Positions 24,686 to 33,718 of a stretch of DNA of 64,000 bases are shown piece after piece. The translations under genes and the position numbers were made by a program. A model generated the notes under the pieces. It was not told where the DNA came from. It saw only the letters and a program-made list of their open reading frames with translations, and searched no databases. The stretch is taken from contig NZ_FOYZ01000014.1 in NCBI RefSeq assembly GCF_900112775.1, forward strand, positions 2,267 to 66,266, written 5' to 3'. How positions within the stretch are numbered: position 1 is the first letter of the stretch; each line of letters starts with the position of its first letter. Source of the stretch: Anaeromicropila populeti (GTDB taxonomy: Bacteria; Bacillota; Clostridia; Lachnospirales; Lachnospiraceae).

Positions 24686-25720
24686 ATGCAAGGAATTGTG
24701 TGGACTGAAGATAAACGTTTGGAGCTGCGGGAAATGGAAGAGCCAGTAATAAAGCATGAAAATGATGTGAAAGTAAAAATATATGGGACTGGCATCTGTG
24801 GCACAGATCTAAATCTTGTAAAAGGAAAAATGACAGCAAAGGCAAACATGATCATTGGACATGAAGCAGTAGGTACAGTTGTGGAAACGGGAAAAGGTGT
24901 GACAAATGTTTCAGTAGGTGACAGAGTAGTAATAGATCCGACCCAATTCTGTGGAAAGTGCAGTTATTGCAGACAGGGCCTAACTTGTTTCTGTGATTCT
25001 TTTGATGAGTATCAGCTTGGAATAGGGGCACATGGTACCTTTGCAGATTATTACGTAGGAGAGGACAGGTTCATTTATAAAATACCAGATGACATGAGCT
25101 GGGATACTGCAATTTTAATTGAGCCGTTGACGTGTGTTTTAAATATTGTTACACAGGCGAAGTTAAAGCCTGAAGATGCTGTACTGGTTATAGGATCAGG
25201 ACCTATTGGTGCGATATGCCAGTTGGTATGCAGTAAGATAGCTGGTGTAACAGTAGCAGTTGAATTAAATCCTTACCGTAGGGAAATGTCTTCTAGAATT
25301 TGTGACTATGCATATTTTCCAGATGAATTAACAGAAAATGAGGTGCATAGAATTAATAATGGAAGAAAATTTGATGTGATTATTGACGCGGTAGGGAATC
25401 AGATGCAAAAAGCGCTTCCTCTTGCAGGAAAAGGATGCAGACTGTTTGCAGCAGGATTTGACCAGACCTATGAAATGACAATTAATACTTTTCGGTTTCT
25501 GGAGAATGGTATTAGCTTAATAGGTACTGGAGAAGTGCATCAAATGACAGAATCCGCAGTAAGATATGCATCCAAACTAAAAGGTCTGGATGAATTAGTT
25601 ACAAAGAAAATCCCCTTATCTAAGTATCAGGAAGCTTTTGACGAGCTTTTACATGTAAGTCAGGAGGGAAATGCATCTGGAACAATGAAACTTGTTCTAT
25701 TATCAAATATTACAGATTAA
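24686..25720 (+). CDS. Zinc-dependent medium-chain dehydrogenase
   Basis: A 344-residue alcohol/polyol dehydrogenase. Catalytic zinc ligands are C38 (GICGTD) and H59-E60 (IIGHEAVG); the structural zinc site is C89, C92, C95 and C103 (FCGKCSYCRQG...C). The Rossmann motif VIGSGPIGA follows near residues 168-176. The family includes sorbitol, threonine and aminocyclitol dehydrogenases. Next to an aminotransferase and a phosphatase it could oxidise a hydroxyl to the ketone that is then aminated; this is inference. An AAGGAGG ribosome site precedes it. Confidence 0.88.
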   Translation: MQGIVWTEDKRLELREMEEPVIKHENDVKVKIYGTGICGTDLNLVKGKMTAKANMIIGHEAVGTVVETGKGVTNVSVGDRVVIDPTQFCGKCSYCRQGLTCFCDSFDEYQLGIGAHGTFADYYVGEDRFIYKIPDDMSWDTAILIEPLTCVLNIVTQAKLKPEDAVLVIGSGPIGAICQLVCSKIAGVTVAVELNPYRREMSSRICDYAYFPDELTENEVHRINNGRKFDVIIDAVGNQMQKALPLAGKGCRLFAAGFDQTYEMTINTFRFLENGISLIGTGEVHQMTESAVRYASKLKGLDELVTKKIPLSKYQEAFDELLHVSQEGNASGTMKLVLLSNITD

Positions 25721-25733
25721 CATGAGGTGAATT

Positions 25734-27101
25734 GTGAATAAGAAAGATGTTATGATAAAAGAAGATTCCACGAAGGATATCGTAAAAAAAATAATCAAAT
25801 TAGCAATTCCAGCTAGTCTGGAAATGATATTTCAAAACTTGTTAGGGTTAATTGATATCGTCTTTATCAGTGCATTAGGTGATGATGCAATGGCGGGGGT
25901 AAGTCTGGTAAACCAGATTATTACACTGCTGCTGCTGGTTTTTGGAACATTGGGTGTAGGCGGAAGTATACTGATTGCACAGTATTATGGGAAAAAAGAC
26001 AAAGACTCTATTGTTACAATAGTCGGACAGCTTTTTCTATTTGGATTAAGTGTTTCTGCAATTACAATTATCCTGCTAACCCTTTTTCAGCAGAGAATAC
26101 TGACAGGAATAGGAGTAACAAAGGAAGTAATGGGGTTTGCAGAAATATACTTTCGAATAGTAATAATTAGTATGCCAGTTGCTGTTTTTATTAATCTTTT
26201 AACCAGTGTGCTAAGAGCAGTGGGAAATACTAGGACATCGATGCTGAGTAACGTAACCTCATTAGCAGTCAATACGGTTTTGAACTATGTGCTTATTTTT
26301 GGAATAGGCAGCTTAAAGGGGTTTGGAATAGCTGGTGCTGCATATGCAACATTGATTTCAAGATGTGTTGGATTTATTATTTTGACCACGTACCTGCTGT
26401 TTTTCAACAAAGAGTTCGACATGAAAATAAAGGCATTTATTCAGTTTAATAAAGAAAAATTTTTACACATGTGTAAGCTGAGTATACCAGTAACAGTTGG
26501 AGAAGGAGTGTGGGCAGCAGGAAGCTTTTTATATACGCTGCTGCATACCAGAATCGGTACAACTGCCTTGGTAGCTAATCAGATGCTGTTTAGTGTAGAG
26601 GAAATCTTTATTATGTTCTCTTTTGGCTTATCAGTAGCTGGTTTAACCGTAGTCGGTCAGGAAATTGGCAGAAAAAATTATGATTTAATGCACCTGAAAG
26701 CAAAAATAATATTAAAAACAGGTTTTGTAAGCTCCGTTATTTTTGGAATATTATTTTTTATAACATCTTTCTTTTTATCATTGATTTATTCCCATGTTGC
26801 AGAAGCAAGTATTCAGTTAGCCGTCATTGCCATACACATTAATGCCTTGTTTCAGCCTATAAAAGTAACAAACCTTATTTTGGGAAATGGAATTTTAAAG
26901 GGTGGAGGGGATACAAGCTGTGTAATGATAATTGACACAATAGTAGTAACTATCGGAGTAATAACAGCTTATATTTTAGGATATGGATTTGAGCTGGGAT
27001 TTCTGGGTGTCTTCTTTGGTAAACTAATAGAAGAAATCATAAGGTTTTTATTCATGATGGGACGATACAAATCAGATAAGTGGTTTAAGCTGTTAGTATA
27101 A
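25734..27101 (+). CDS. MATE-family multidrug/metabolite exporter
   Basis: A 455-residue membrane transporter with twelve predicted helices in two related halves. KLAIPASLEMIFQNLLGLIDIVFISALG and GVGGSILIAQYYGKKD are typical of the NorM/DinF group, and the second half repeats the pattern at KLSIPVTVGEGVWAAGSFLY. It moves small organic molecules out using a Na+ or H+ gradient. As the only transporter of the operon, it probably exports the pathway product or gives self-protection. A flippase for lipid-linked glycan is less likely. The start is GTG, after GAGGTGA. Confidence 0.88.
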   Translation: MNKKDVMIKEDSTKDIVKKIIKLAIPASLEMIFQNLLGLIDIVFISALGDDAMAGVSLVNQIITLLLLVFGTLGVGGSILIAQYYGKKDKDSIVTIVGQLFLFGLSVSAITIILLTLFQQRILTGIGVTKEVMGFAEIYFRIVIISMPVAVFINLLTSVLRAVGNTRTSMLSNVTSLAVNTVLNYVLIFGIGSLKGFGIAGAAYATLISRCVGFIILTTYLLFFNKEFDMKIKAFIQFNKEKFLHMCKLSIPVTVGEGVWAAGSFLYTLLHTRIGTTALVANQMLFSVEEIFIMFSFGLSVAGLTVVGQEIGRKNYDLMHLKAKIILKTGFVSSVIFGILFFITSFFLSLIYSHVAEASIQLAVIAIHINALFQPIKVTNLILGNGILKGGGDTSCVMIIDTIVVTIGVITAYILGYGFELGFLGVFFGKLIEEIIRFLFMMGRYKSDKWFKLLV

Positions 27102-27118
27102 AAGGAGGAACAAATAGC

Positions 27119-29419
27119 ATGTATACCGTATGCGAAAAGGAAGGAATCTTCTATGTAGATGGGAAAAAAGAGTTTTTAATTTGTGCGGATTATCCGTATT
27201 ACAGGGATAAGGTTGACAATTGGGAAGATCGTCTGAATAAACTGAAACAGGGAAATGTAAGTGTTGTAACCTGCTACATACCGTGGCGGCACCATGAAAT
27301 TCATATAGATAGGAAAAACGTAATAGATTTTGAGGGAAAAACAAAGCCTAACCGAAATTTAAAGTATTTTCTTACCTTGTGCAAATCGGCCGGACTATAT
27401 GTAATCTTGAAACCAGGACCATTTATTCATGCAGAGGTAAATTATGGTGGATTACCAGACTTTGTGAATCCAGAAAAGAATCCAAGTATTCCTCCTATGC
27501 TGGATTGGGAAGGAAAACCGATTACATATGAACATTCTCTGCCAGCTCCTTATGGTGAAAAATATAAAGGAATGGTGGAAAAATGGTATCAGGTGGTAAA
27601 TCATCATATACTAGAGCCATTTCAATACCCAAATGGATCTGTGATTGCCGTTCAGATTTTTAATGAAGGAATTTATTCAAATGCAAACTGTTTTACAGAA
27701 AACTATGATTATTCACCAGACAGCCTAGTCATTTATGACGAATTCCTACAAAAAAAATATGGAACAATTTATTCGTATAATCTCATCCATAATACGGAGT
27801 ATGATGCGTTTTCAGATATAAAGCCACCAGTAAAATGGAATACTTGCAAATCCTATCGAGAGATAATGGAGTATTATGACTGGTCAGATTACCAAGGGAC
27901 TTATTTAAGCAGAATTTATTCCTACTATGCAGATAAACTGACTGTAAAAATCCCTTTTTTTGCTAACATTAATGCCCCATTAGAAGGTAATCGCGGACTG
28001 GATGCATGGATAACCAGAGTCAGACCAGAGGAACTTTCTCCTATTGTATACGGGTATACTAGCTGGGTTGGCGTTGTTTCACATGATGAAGATGCCTATA
28101 GTAAGTTTCTGGTTCTTGCAAAAAGAAAAAGAGGACCAAATTTGGAGGGGAACTGGGGATTTTCAAAGTTGTATGATAGTAAGTTTAAGTACCCAGTGAT
28201 TCCTTTTTATCAGACAGTATTGTCTATTGCATTAGGTGCAACTGGATACAATATATATACAGGTGTTGGAACAGCGGAATGGGATGAGAATGTTGATTGT
28301 GTTTACGAAAGACCATATCCAGACAGCAGTCCTATATCTAGTAAGGGTGAACTGACTGAAAAGTATTACGTAATGAAACTATTAAATACATACATGAAAG
28401 CATACGGGAGAGAAATACTAGAAAGCAGTACCCGAAAATGTATTGCCTATGGAATGTATACACCAGACTGTTATTTGCCAACATGGAAAGACAGTATTGA
28501 AAATTTAATGGAATTATCATTATATCAAAAGGGAAATGGGACAAAGGGATTAGAATGTTTTCAACGTAATGTCAGAAGACAAAATTATGATTATGCGATT
28601 CTAGAATTGCAATATTGCACAGAAGATGAATTACAAAAACAGCCTGTAATAACAATTGCAGGAGTACGTTTTATGAGTGCCAGTGTACAAAGAAAACTGG
28701 TTTCTTATGTGAAAAAAGGTGGCAGGCTGATTGTAATAGGAAATCTACCAGTATTAGATGAAACCTTAAATCAATGCGAGATTGTAAAGAAAGAATTGTT
28801 GGGACACAAGGTAATTGGGACAATGAAAAAGGCAAAGGCAGATGGCTTCTCTGAAGAGTTGAATTTTGTTCAGGAGTTAGCAGATATAAAAGGGATTATA
28901 TTATATACTTCAGAAGGCAAGCCATTTGCATACAAGAACACAGTAGAACAGGGAGAAGTTTTTTATATTGGAGCAGGTTTATTTGCAGATGAGAGTAAAA
29001 AGTATTCTGAAATTTTTTTAGATCTGCTTCAGAAAGTGATAAGTTCTTATGATGTGTCTGCTTATAACCCAGATACACAAGTATGGTGCTACCACCATCC
29101 ATCAGGAATAAAACAAATATTTATTCTTTCTAGGGCAGAAGAAGCATTCTGGCATAAAATTGAGGTAAAGAATCATAAAGGGACGTATGATTTGCTCAGT
29201 ATAAAGCTGCCTGGAAAATCTGCTGCTATAGTCAGGCTGGAGCAGGAAGAGATTACGGCATTTATAGCAAAGGGAAGGAATGAATTAACTGGAAAAGGAG
29301 AGGGTGTTGAATTATCATTTCATTCTTATAAATATAAATCCTCTGGAAAAACAAAAGATATCTTAATGATAGACGGAAAAATGATAGAAACAGATAATCA
29401 GGGAAAGGAAAATATATGA
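27119..29419 (+). CDS. GH35-type (beta-galactosidase-like) glycoside hydrolase, cytoplasmic
   Basis: A 766-residue protein with an N-terminal TIM barrel of the GH35/GH42 clan. CYIPWRHHEI (near 52-61), LKPGPFIHAEVNYGGLPDF (98-116) and the acid/base E183 in QIFNEGIYS are conserved. GPNLEGNWGF near residues 341-350 may hold the nucleophile. After about residue 540 come a DxD-poor Rossmann-like region (GGRLIVIGNLP) and beta domains. No signal peptide is present, unlike most GH35 enzymes that degrade polysaccharides, so it likely acts on a pathway intermediate. AAGGAGGAAC precedes the ATG. Confidence 0.8.
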   Translation: MYTVCEKEGIFYVDGKKEFLICADYPYYRDKVDNWEDRLNKLKQGNVSVVTCYIPWRHHEIHIDRKNVIDFEGKTKPNRNLKYFLTLCKSAGLYVILKPGPFIHAEVNYGGLPDFVNPEKNPSIPPMLDWEGKPITYEHSLPAPYGEKYKGMVEKWYQVVNHHILEPFQYPNGSVIAVQIFNEGIYSNANCFTENYDYSPDSLVIYDEFLQKKYGTIYSYNLIHNTEYDAFSDIKPPVKWNTCKSYREIMEYYDWSDYQGTYLSRIYSYYADKLTVKIPFFANINAPLEGNRGLDAWITRVRPEELSPIVYGYTSWVGVVSHDEDAYSKFLVLAKRKRGPNLEGNWGFSKLYDSKFKYPVIPFYQTVLSIALGATGYNIYTGVGTAEWDENVDCVYERPYPDSSPISSKGELTEKYYVMKLLNTYMKAYGREILESSTRKCIAYGMYTPDCYLPTWKDSIENLMELSLYQKGNGTKGLECFQRNVRRQNYDYAILELQYCTEDELQKQPVITIAGVRFMSASVQRKLVSYVKKGGRLIVIGNLPVLDETLNQCEIVKKELLGHKVIGTMKKAKADGFSEELNFVQELADIKGIILYTSEGKPFAYKNTVEQGEVFYIGAGLFADESKKYSEIFLDLLQKVISSYDVSAYNPDTQVWCYHHPSGIKQIFILSRAEEAFWHKIEVKNHKGTYDLLSIKLPGKSAAIVRLEQEEITAFIAKGRNELTGKGEGVELSFHSYKYKSSGKTKDILMIDGKMIETDNQGKENI

Positions 29420-29447
29420 CGTATTTCATTGTCGTATAAGGTTGTTT

Positions 29448-30332
29448 ATGAGAAAAATAGATTTACACATTCATTCTGAGTTCAGTTCTGATGGTGAACT
29501 GGCAATAAAAGATATTCTGGATTTAAGTAAGAAAACAAATATGGAAGTAATCGCAATTACAGATCATAATTCTGTAAAGGGAGTTCAGAAAGCAATAGAG
29601 TACGGAAAAATGATAGGTTTGCAGGTTATTTCTGGGATAGAAATGGATTGCACGTATAAAGATATTAATCTGCATGTTTTGGGATACTTTATTGATCCTT
29701 CCAGAAAAGAATATGAAGAATTGGAAAACGATATTTTTCAGCAAGAAGTAAAGGCAGCAGTTGAAAAAATAAACCGGTTAACGCAGGCAACGGATGTTAT
29801 TGTAAATGCAGACGAGATTTTTACTCAGGCAGAAGGGAAGATAGTAACAGGTGAAATGATTGCAGAGAATATACTGCATAATCGGAATAACTTGGACAAG
29901 AAGATAGTGAGGCCTTATTTGCCAGGAGGAGAAAAAAGTGACATGCCATATGTTCATTTTTACTGGGATTTTTTTTCACAAGGAAAAGCTGCGTATGTTC
30001 CTATTCATTATGTGTCCTTTCGAGAAGCAGTATCATTAATTAAATCCAGCGGTGGAGTTCCTGTGATTGCTCATCCAGGAAATAATTTAAGGGAGAAATT
30101 AGAAATTCTGGATGAGCTGATACAAGAGGGACTTGAGGGAATAGAAGTATTTAGCACGTATCATTCAATAGAACAAACAAGGTACTTTTTCGAGAAGGCA
30201 GTTCAAGAAGACCTGTTGATTACTTGCGGAAGTGATTTTCATGGAAAAAATAAGCCCAATATTCAAATAGGCAGTTATACAAAAATAGAGCAGGATGTGG
30301 ACGTTCTGCGGGGATTGCAAAAGTACCTTTAA
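29448..30332 (+). CDS. PHP-domain phosphoesterase
   Basis: A 294-residue metal-dependent phosphoesterase of the PHP superfamily, closest in layout to the TrpH/YciV group that hydrolyses nucleoside bisphosphates. Metal ligands are seen in DLHIHSEFSSDG (H-x-H near residues 5-9), AITDHNSVKG, GIEMDC, VIAHPG and the final GSDFHG. ATG 29448 follows AAGG by 6 nt; the TTG at 29442 is a less likely start. Its role in this operon is unclear: it may remove phosphate from a nucleotide or sugar intermediate. Confidence 0.82.
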   Translation: MRKIDLHIHSEFSSDGELAIKDILDLSKKTNMEVIAITDHNSVKGVQKAIEYGKMIGLQVISGIEMDCTYKDINLHVLGYFIDPSRKEYEELENDIFQQEVKAAVEKINRLTQATDVIVNADEIFTQAEGKIVTGEMIAENILHNRNNLDKKIVRPYLPGGEKSDMPYVHFYWDFFSQGKAAYVPIHYVSFREAVSLIKSSGGVPVIAHPGNNLREKLEILDELIQEGLEGIEVFSTYHSIEQTRYFFEKAVQEDLLITCGSDFHGKNKPNIQIGSYTKIEQDVDVLRGLQKYL

Positions 30333-30351
30333 GCAAGTGGAGGTAGATAAA

Positions 30352-31359
30352 ATGAAAGAGGATTTTAAAAATGGAACAGCAACCTTTGTAATTCCTCATT
30401 GGAGATGTGACAATGAGGCAACAAGAATATATTTTGATAAAGCGATTAATTCAGTAAAGAGACAAACAGATCCGAACTGGCACATTGTTGTGATTGATGA
30501 TTGTTCACCTTGCATAGAAGCACGGGAATATGCTCAAAAACTGGGTGCAGAAAATCCTGACCAAGTTACGGTTATCTGCTTGGAAAAGAATATGGGGCCA
30601 GGGGGAGCCAGAAATGAAGGAATCCGATATGCTTATGAGCATGAATCACCATTTATTTTGTTTCTAGATGCAGATGATGTATGTGATGAAAGAAGACTGG
30701 AGGTTGTCAGAAAGCATTTTATTGAAAATCCGATTGTAAATGTTGTATACTCAACGTTCCGGGTAATTGATGAGGATGACCAGTTTGTAAAGGATGAGGA
30801 TATAGCGCCTAGCATTTATGAAACACTGGAAGGGCATAAGCACAATGTAGTTGAAGGGGAAAATGCATGGATTTCCATTGCAACAGAAAAAAATTATACG
30901 AATCTCACTTCCTCAACCGCAGTTAAAACAACAATTGCTTATACAACACCATTTCCAGAAATGGTTAAATGCTCTGAGGATGCCCATACATGGATGCGTT
31001 ATGGCGCAAGAAGAGGTGTTTTTATCTATGATGAAACGATTCCTTCTTTATACCGGATTCCACGAAATACAGAAAGCAATTCAAGGGCTATCATTGGTAA
31101 TGATTTCTGTGCAATGAAAGTGGAGGTTGATGAGGATGGTTTTATGGAAGCAATGAAAATTGCAATTTCTAATGGTAATATTGACCGAAGCGAAAAGAAT
31201 GAACTGTCTGTTCTCTTTTATATTAAGCTGGCTGAGTCCATGATTTATGCTAACAGAAAAGACATTGCTCTACTTCAGGTTGAAAAAGCTAAGAAAATTT
31301 CAAAGGAATTAACAGAGAAGGTTTTAAAGCAAAAAAAATTAGCTATTCCGGCGATATAA
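30352..31359 (+). CDS. Family 2 glycosyltransferase
   Basis: A 335-residue GT-A fold enzyme that transfers a sugar from a nucleotide donor. TFVIPHWRCDNEATRIYFDKAINSV begins the fold, VVIDDCSP is the nucleotide-binding loop, and LFLDADDVCDERRL carries the DxD-type metal motif. There are no membrane helices. It likely uses the nucleotide-heptose made by the following genes; the acceptor is unknown. ATG 30352 is chosen over an ORF start at 30295 because GGAGG lies at 30339-30343. Confidence 0.87.
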   Translation: MKEDFKNGTATFVIPHWRCDNEATRIYFDKAINSVKRQTDPNWHIVVIDDCSPCIEAREYAQKLGAENPDQVTVICLEKNMGPGGARNEGIRYAYEHESPFILFLDADDVCDERRLEVVRKHFIENPIVNVVYSTFRVIDEDDQFVKDEDIAPSIYETLEGHKHNVVEGENAWISIATEKNYTNLTSSTAVKTTIAYTTPFPEMVKCSEDAHTWMRYGARRGVFIYDETIPSLYRIPRNTESNSRAIIGNDFCAMKVEVDEDGFMEAMKIAISNGNIDRSEKNELSVLFYIKLAESMIYANRKDIALLQVEKAKKISKELTEKVLKQKKLAIPAI

Positions 31360-31385
31360 AAAATTGTTTTAAAGGAGATATGATT

Positions 31386-32078
31386 ATGAAAGCAATTATT
31401 TTGGCAGCCGGCTTAGGAACAAGATTATATCCATTAACGAAAGAAAAGCCTAAGTGTCTTATGGAGGTAAAAGGGAAACCATTATTACAGTGGTGGTTTG
31501 AATTGTTTGAGAAATATAAGGTTGATGAAGTACTGGTTAATACACATTATTTAAGCGGCCAGGTGGAAAGTTTTATAAAACAGTATAAGGGAAATGTGAA
31601 AATCAGTACTACCTTTGAAGAGAAACTGCTTGGGAGCGCAGGGACGATTAGAGAAAATATAAATTATGTAGAAAATGAAGAGGATTTTTATATTGTAAAT
31701 GCGGACAATATTACAAATATTAATTTGGAAAAAATGTTAGCTTATCATAAGGAGAAACATTCTGATTTTACATTGGGTATTTTTCATACAAACAAACCAG
31801 GAGAATGTGGGATTGTAGAGGTTGGAAAGGGAAACAGGGTAACAGACTTTATTGAAAAACCCGATTGTCCGAAATCTAATCTTGCTAATGCAGGAATTTA
31901 CATTGTAAACAAGGCAGCTTTACCTTGTTTTCGGAAAGAACAAAATGTAGATATTGGCAAAGATGTTCTGCCTCAATTAATAAACAACATGTATGCATAT
32001 TTTGTAAAAGAGTATTTATTAGATATTGGGACGCCAGATAATTATGAAAAGGCAAATCGAGAGTTTATGGATAAGTAG
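31386..32078 (+). CDS. Sugar-1-phosphate nucleotidyltransferase (HddC-like)
   Basis: A 230-residue enzyme that joins a nucleotide to a sugar 1-phosphate. KAIILAAGLGTRLYPLTKEKPKCL is the NTP-binding signature; VNADNITN is the metal-binding aspartate strand; FIEKP and LLDIGTPDNYEKANREF complete the family pattern. Next to a heptose-7-phosphate kinase, a SIS isomerase and a bisphosphatase it fits D-glycero-manno-heptose 1-phosphate guanylyl- or adenylyltransferase. Base specificity cannot be read. ATG 31386 has a better ribosome-site spacing than ATG 31380. Confidence 0.85.
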   Translation: MKAIILAAGLGTRLYPLTKEKPKCLMEVKGKPLLQWWFELFEKYKVDEVLVNTHYLSGQVESFIKQYKGNVKISTTFEEKLLGSAGTIRENINYVENEEDFYIVNADNITNINLEKMLAYHKEKHSDFTLGIFHTNKPGECGIVEVGKGNRVTDFIEKPDCPKSNLANAGIYIVNKAALPCFRKEQNVDIGKDVLPQLINNMYAYFVKEYLLDIGTPDNYEKANREFMDK

Positions 32079-32119
32079 TAGTTTACTTTATTTTTCAACA
32101 AAAGCGGGAGTGAAAAAAT

Positions 32120-33100
32120 ATGAGAACAGTTTTAACAAGAACTCCTCTTAGAATAAGCTTTTTTGGAGGAGGAACAGATTTAGAGAGTTTTTGGAGTAAA
32201 TATAAGGGACAGGTTTTGTCGGTCAGCATTAACAGGTACATTTATGTGGCAGTGCAGAAATCAGTTACTCCATACTACACATTAAGTTATTTAGACAAGT
32301 GTGAGACAGTAGATACAATTGATGACATTAAACATGATATTGTAAGGGAGTCACTACGTCTTACGGGGACAGATGAAAAAGTGTCTATTAGTATCAAGTC
32401 GGATGTAACCAGCGATGGCAGCGGATTAGGTGCATCAAGTACGTTAGCAGTGGGTATTCTTCATGCTCTATACCGATTTAAGGGAAAAGAGATTTCTGTT
32501 GAGGAGCTGGCAAGGCAGGCCTGCTATCTGGAAATACATATTTTAAAACAGACTATCGGAAAGCAGGATCAGTATATTGCTGCGTATGGTGGCATGCAGC
32601 ACATTTCATTCTTATCAGATGGAACAGTAGAACTGCGGAGAATCAGTAATCTAGCAGCAATAAAAAATCTGGAGAGCCGTTTGCTGTTATTTCATACTGG
32701 AATAGGCAGGAAAGCAGGAGAGATTTTGAAGGAGCAGAATGTTCTGGATGAAAGCAAAGCAAATAATTTGCTGCTCATGGCAAGTCAGGTAGAAGCGGCA
32801 GTAAACTTACTTGAGGAAAACAAGATAGATGATATAGGCAAGTTGCTAAAGGATGGCTGGATGTTAAAGAAACAGCTCAGCAAGAAAATTAGTAATGTGT
32901 TTATTGATGAACTTATTAACAGACTGTTTCAGGCTGGCGCGGAAGGTGTTAAGGTAACAGGAGCAGGTGGTGGGGGTGGAATACTAGTTTTTCATAAACC
33001 TGGGAAGGCGAATCAGATTCGAGAGGCTGTGAAGGAACTAGAGGAATATCCATTTTCTTTTACAATGGAAGGAACACAGGTGCTGGAGGCGCAGTATTAA
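32120..33100 (+). CDS. hddA: GHMP kinase, D-glycero-D-manno-heptose 7-phosphate kinase type
   Basis: A 326-residue kinase that phosphorylates C1 of heptose 7-phosphate. TPLRISFFGGGTDLESFWSKY at the N-terminus is diagnostic of the HddA/FkgP branch of GHMP kinases. SDGSGLGASSTLAVGILHAL is the ATP loop and KVTGAGGGGGILVF the third GHMP motif. Such kinases act on D-glycero-D-manno-heptose 7-phosphate or related sugars. The adjacent isomerase and bisphosphatase support the heptose assignment. Confidence 0.87.
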   Translation: MRTVLTRTPLRISFFGGGTDLESFWSKYKGQVLSVSINRYIYVAVQKSVTPYYTLSYLDKCETVDTIDDIKHDIVRESLRLTGTDEKVSISIKSDVTSDGSGLGASSTLAVGILHALYRFKGKEISVEELARQACYLEIHILKQTIGKQDQYIAAYGGMQHISFLSDGTVELRRISNLAAIKNLESRLLLFHTGIGRKAGEILKEQNVLDESKANNLLLMASQVEAAVNLLEENKIDDIGKLLKDGWMLKKQLSKKISNVFIDELINRLFQAGAEGVKVTGAGGGGGILVFHKPGKANQIREAVKELEEYPFSFTMEGTQVLEAQY

Positions 33101-33114
33101 GGAGGCGGAAATAT

Positions 33115-33702
33115 ATGGTGCTAAATGAAAAGATTTATGAACTGAATCGTATCGTTTATCACATAGATAAAGATAAAATTAATGCCATAAGCAATATTCT
33201 GATTAAGGGAATAGAACAAGGAGGAACTATCTTTTTCTGTGGAAATGGTGGTAGTGGAGCAACTGCAAATATGTTTGACGAGCTGATTTTAAAAATGAAT
33301 CAGGAACTGGAAGAACTGGGAGTTGCGAAAAAAGTAAAAAGTTTCAGTTTAAATGCCAGTACAGTACATATGTCTGAAATAATAACAAACCAAAGCTATG
33401 AGTATATTTTTTGTCAGCCGCTTTTATATAGTGGAACGGACAAGGATATGTTGATTGCAATCAGTGGCAGTGGTAATTCACAAAATGTTGTGGAGGCAAT
33501 TACTACAGCAAAGCAGCTGTGCATGCAAACTATTGGTCTGACAGGAATGAGCGGAGGGAAAATATCTCAATTGGTAGACGAGGGAATCATTGCGGATAGC
33601 CAGAATATGCAGCAAATTGAAAATGTGCATAGTATTATACTGCATATGATTTTAACGAAAGTAAAAAACCAGTTAATTATTAGTGATAATAGAAAAGTCT
33701 GA
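33115..33702 (+). CDS. gmhA: SIS-domain sugar isomerase (GmhA-like)
   Basis: A 195-residue SIS-fold protein. FFCGNGGSGATANMFDELILK and LIAISGSGNSQNVVEAI are the phosphosugar-binding loops of sedoheptulose-7-phosphate isomerases, which make D-glycero-D-manno-heptose 7-phosphate. Length and gene neighbourhood agree. AAGGAGG precedes the ATG. The next gene encodes a second, degenerate SIS domain, so the active enzyme may be a hetero-oligomer. Confidence 0.85.
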   Translation: MVLNEKIYELNRIVYHIDKDKINAISNILIKGIEQGGTIFFCGNGGSGATANMFDELILKMNQELEELGVAKKVKSFSLNASTVHMSEIITNQSYEYIFCQPLLYSGTDKDMLIAISGSGNSQNVVEAITTAKQLCMQTIGLTGMSGGKISQLVDEGIIADSQNMQQIENVHSIILHMILTKVKNQLIISDNRKV

Positions 33703-33718
33703 TAAAGGAGGAGTTTCT

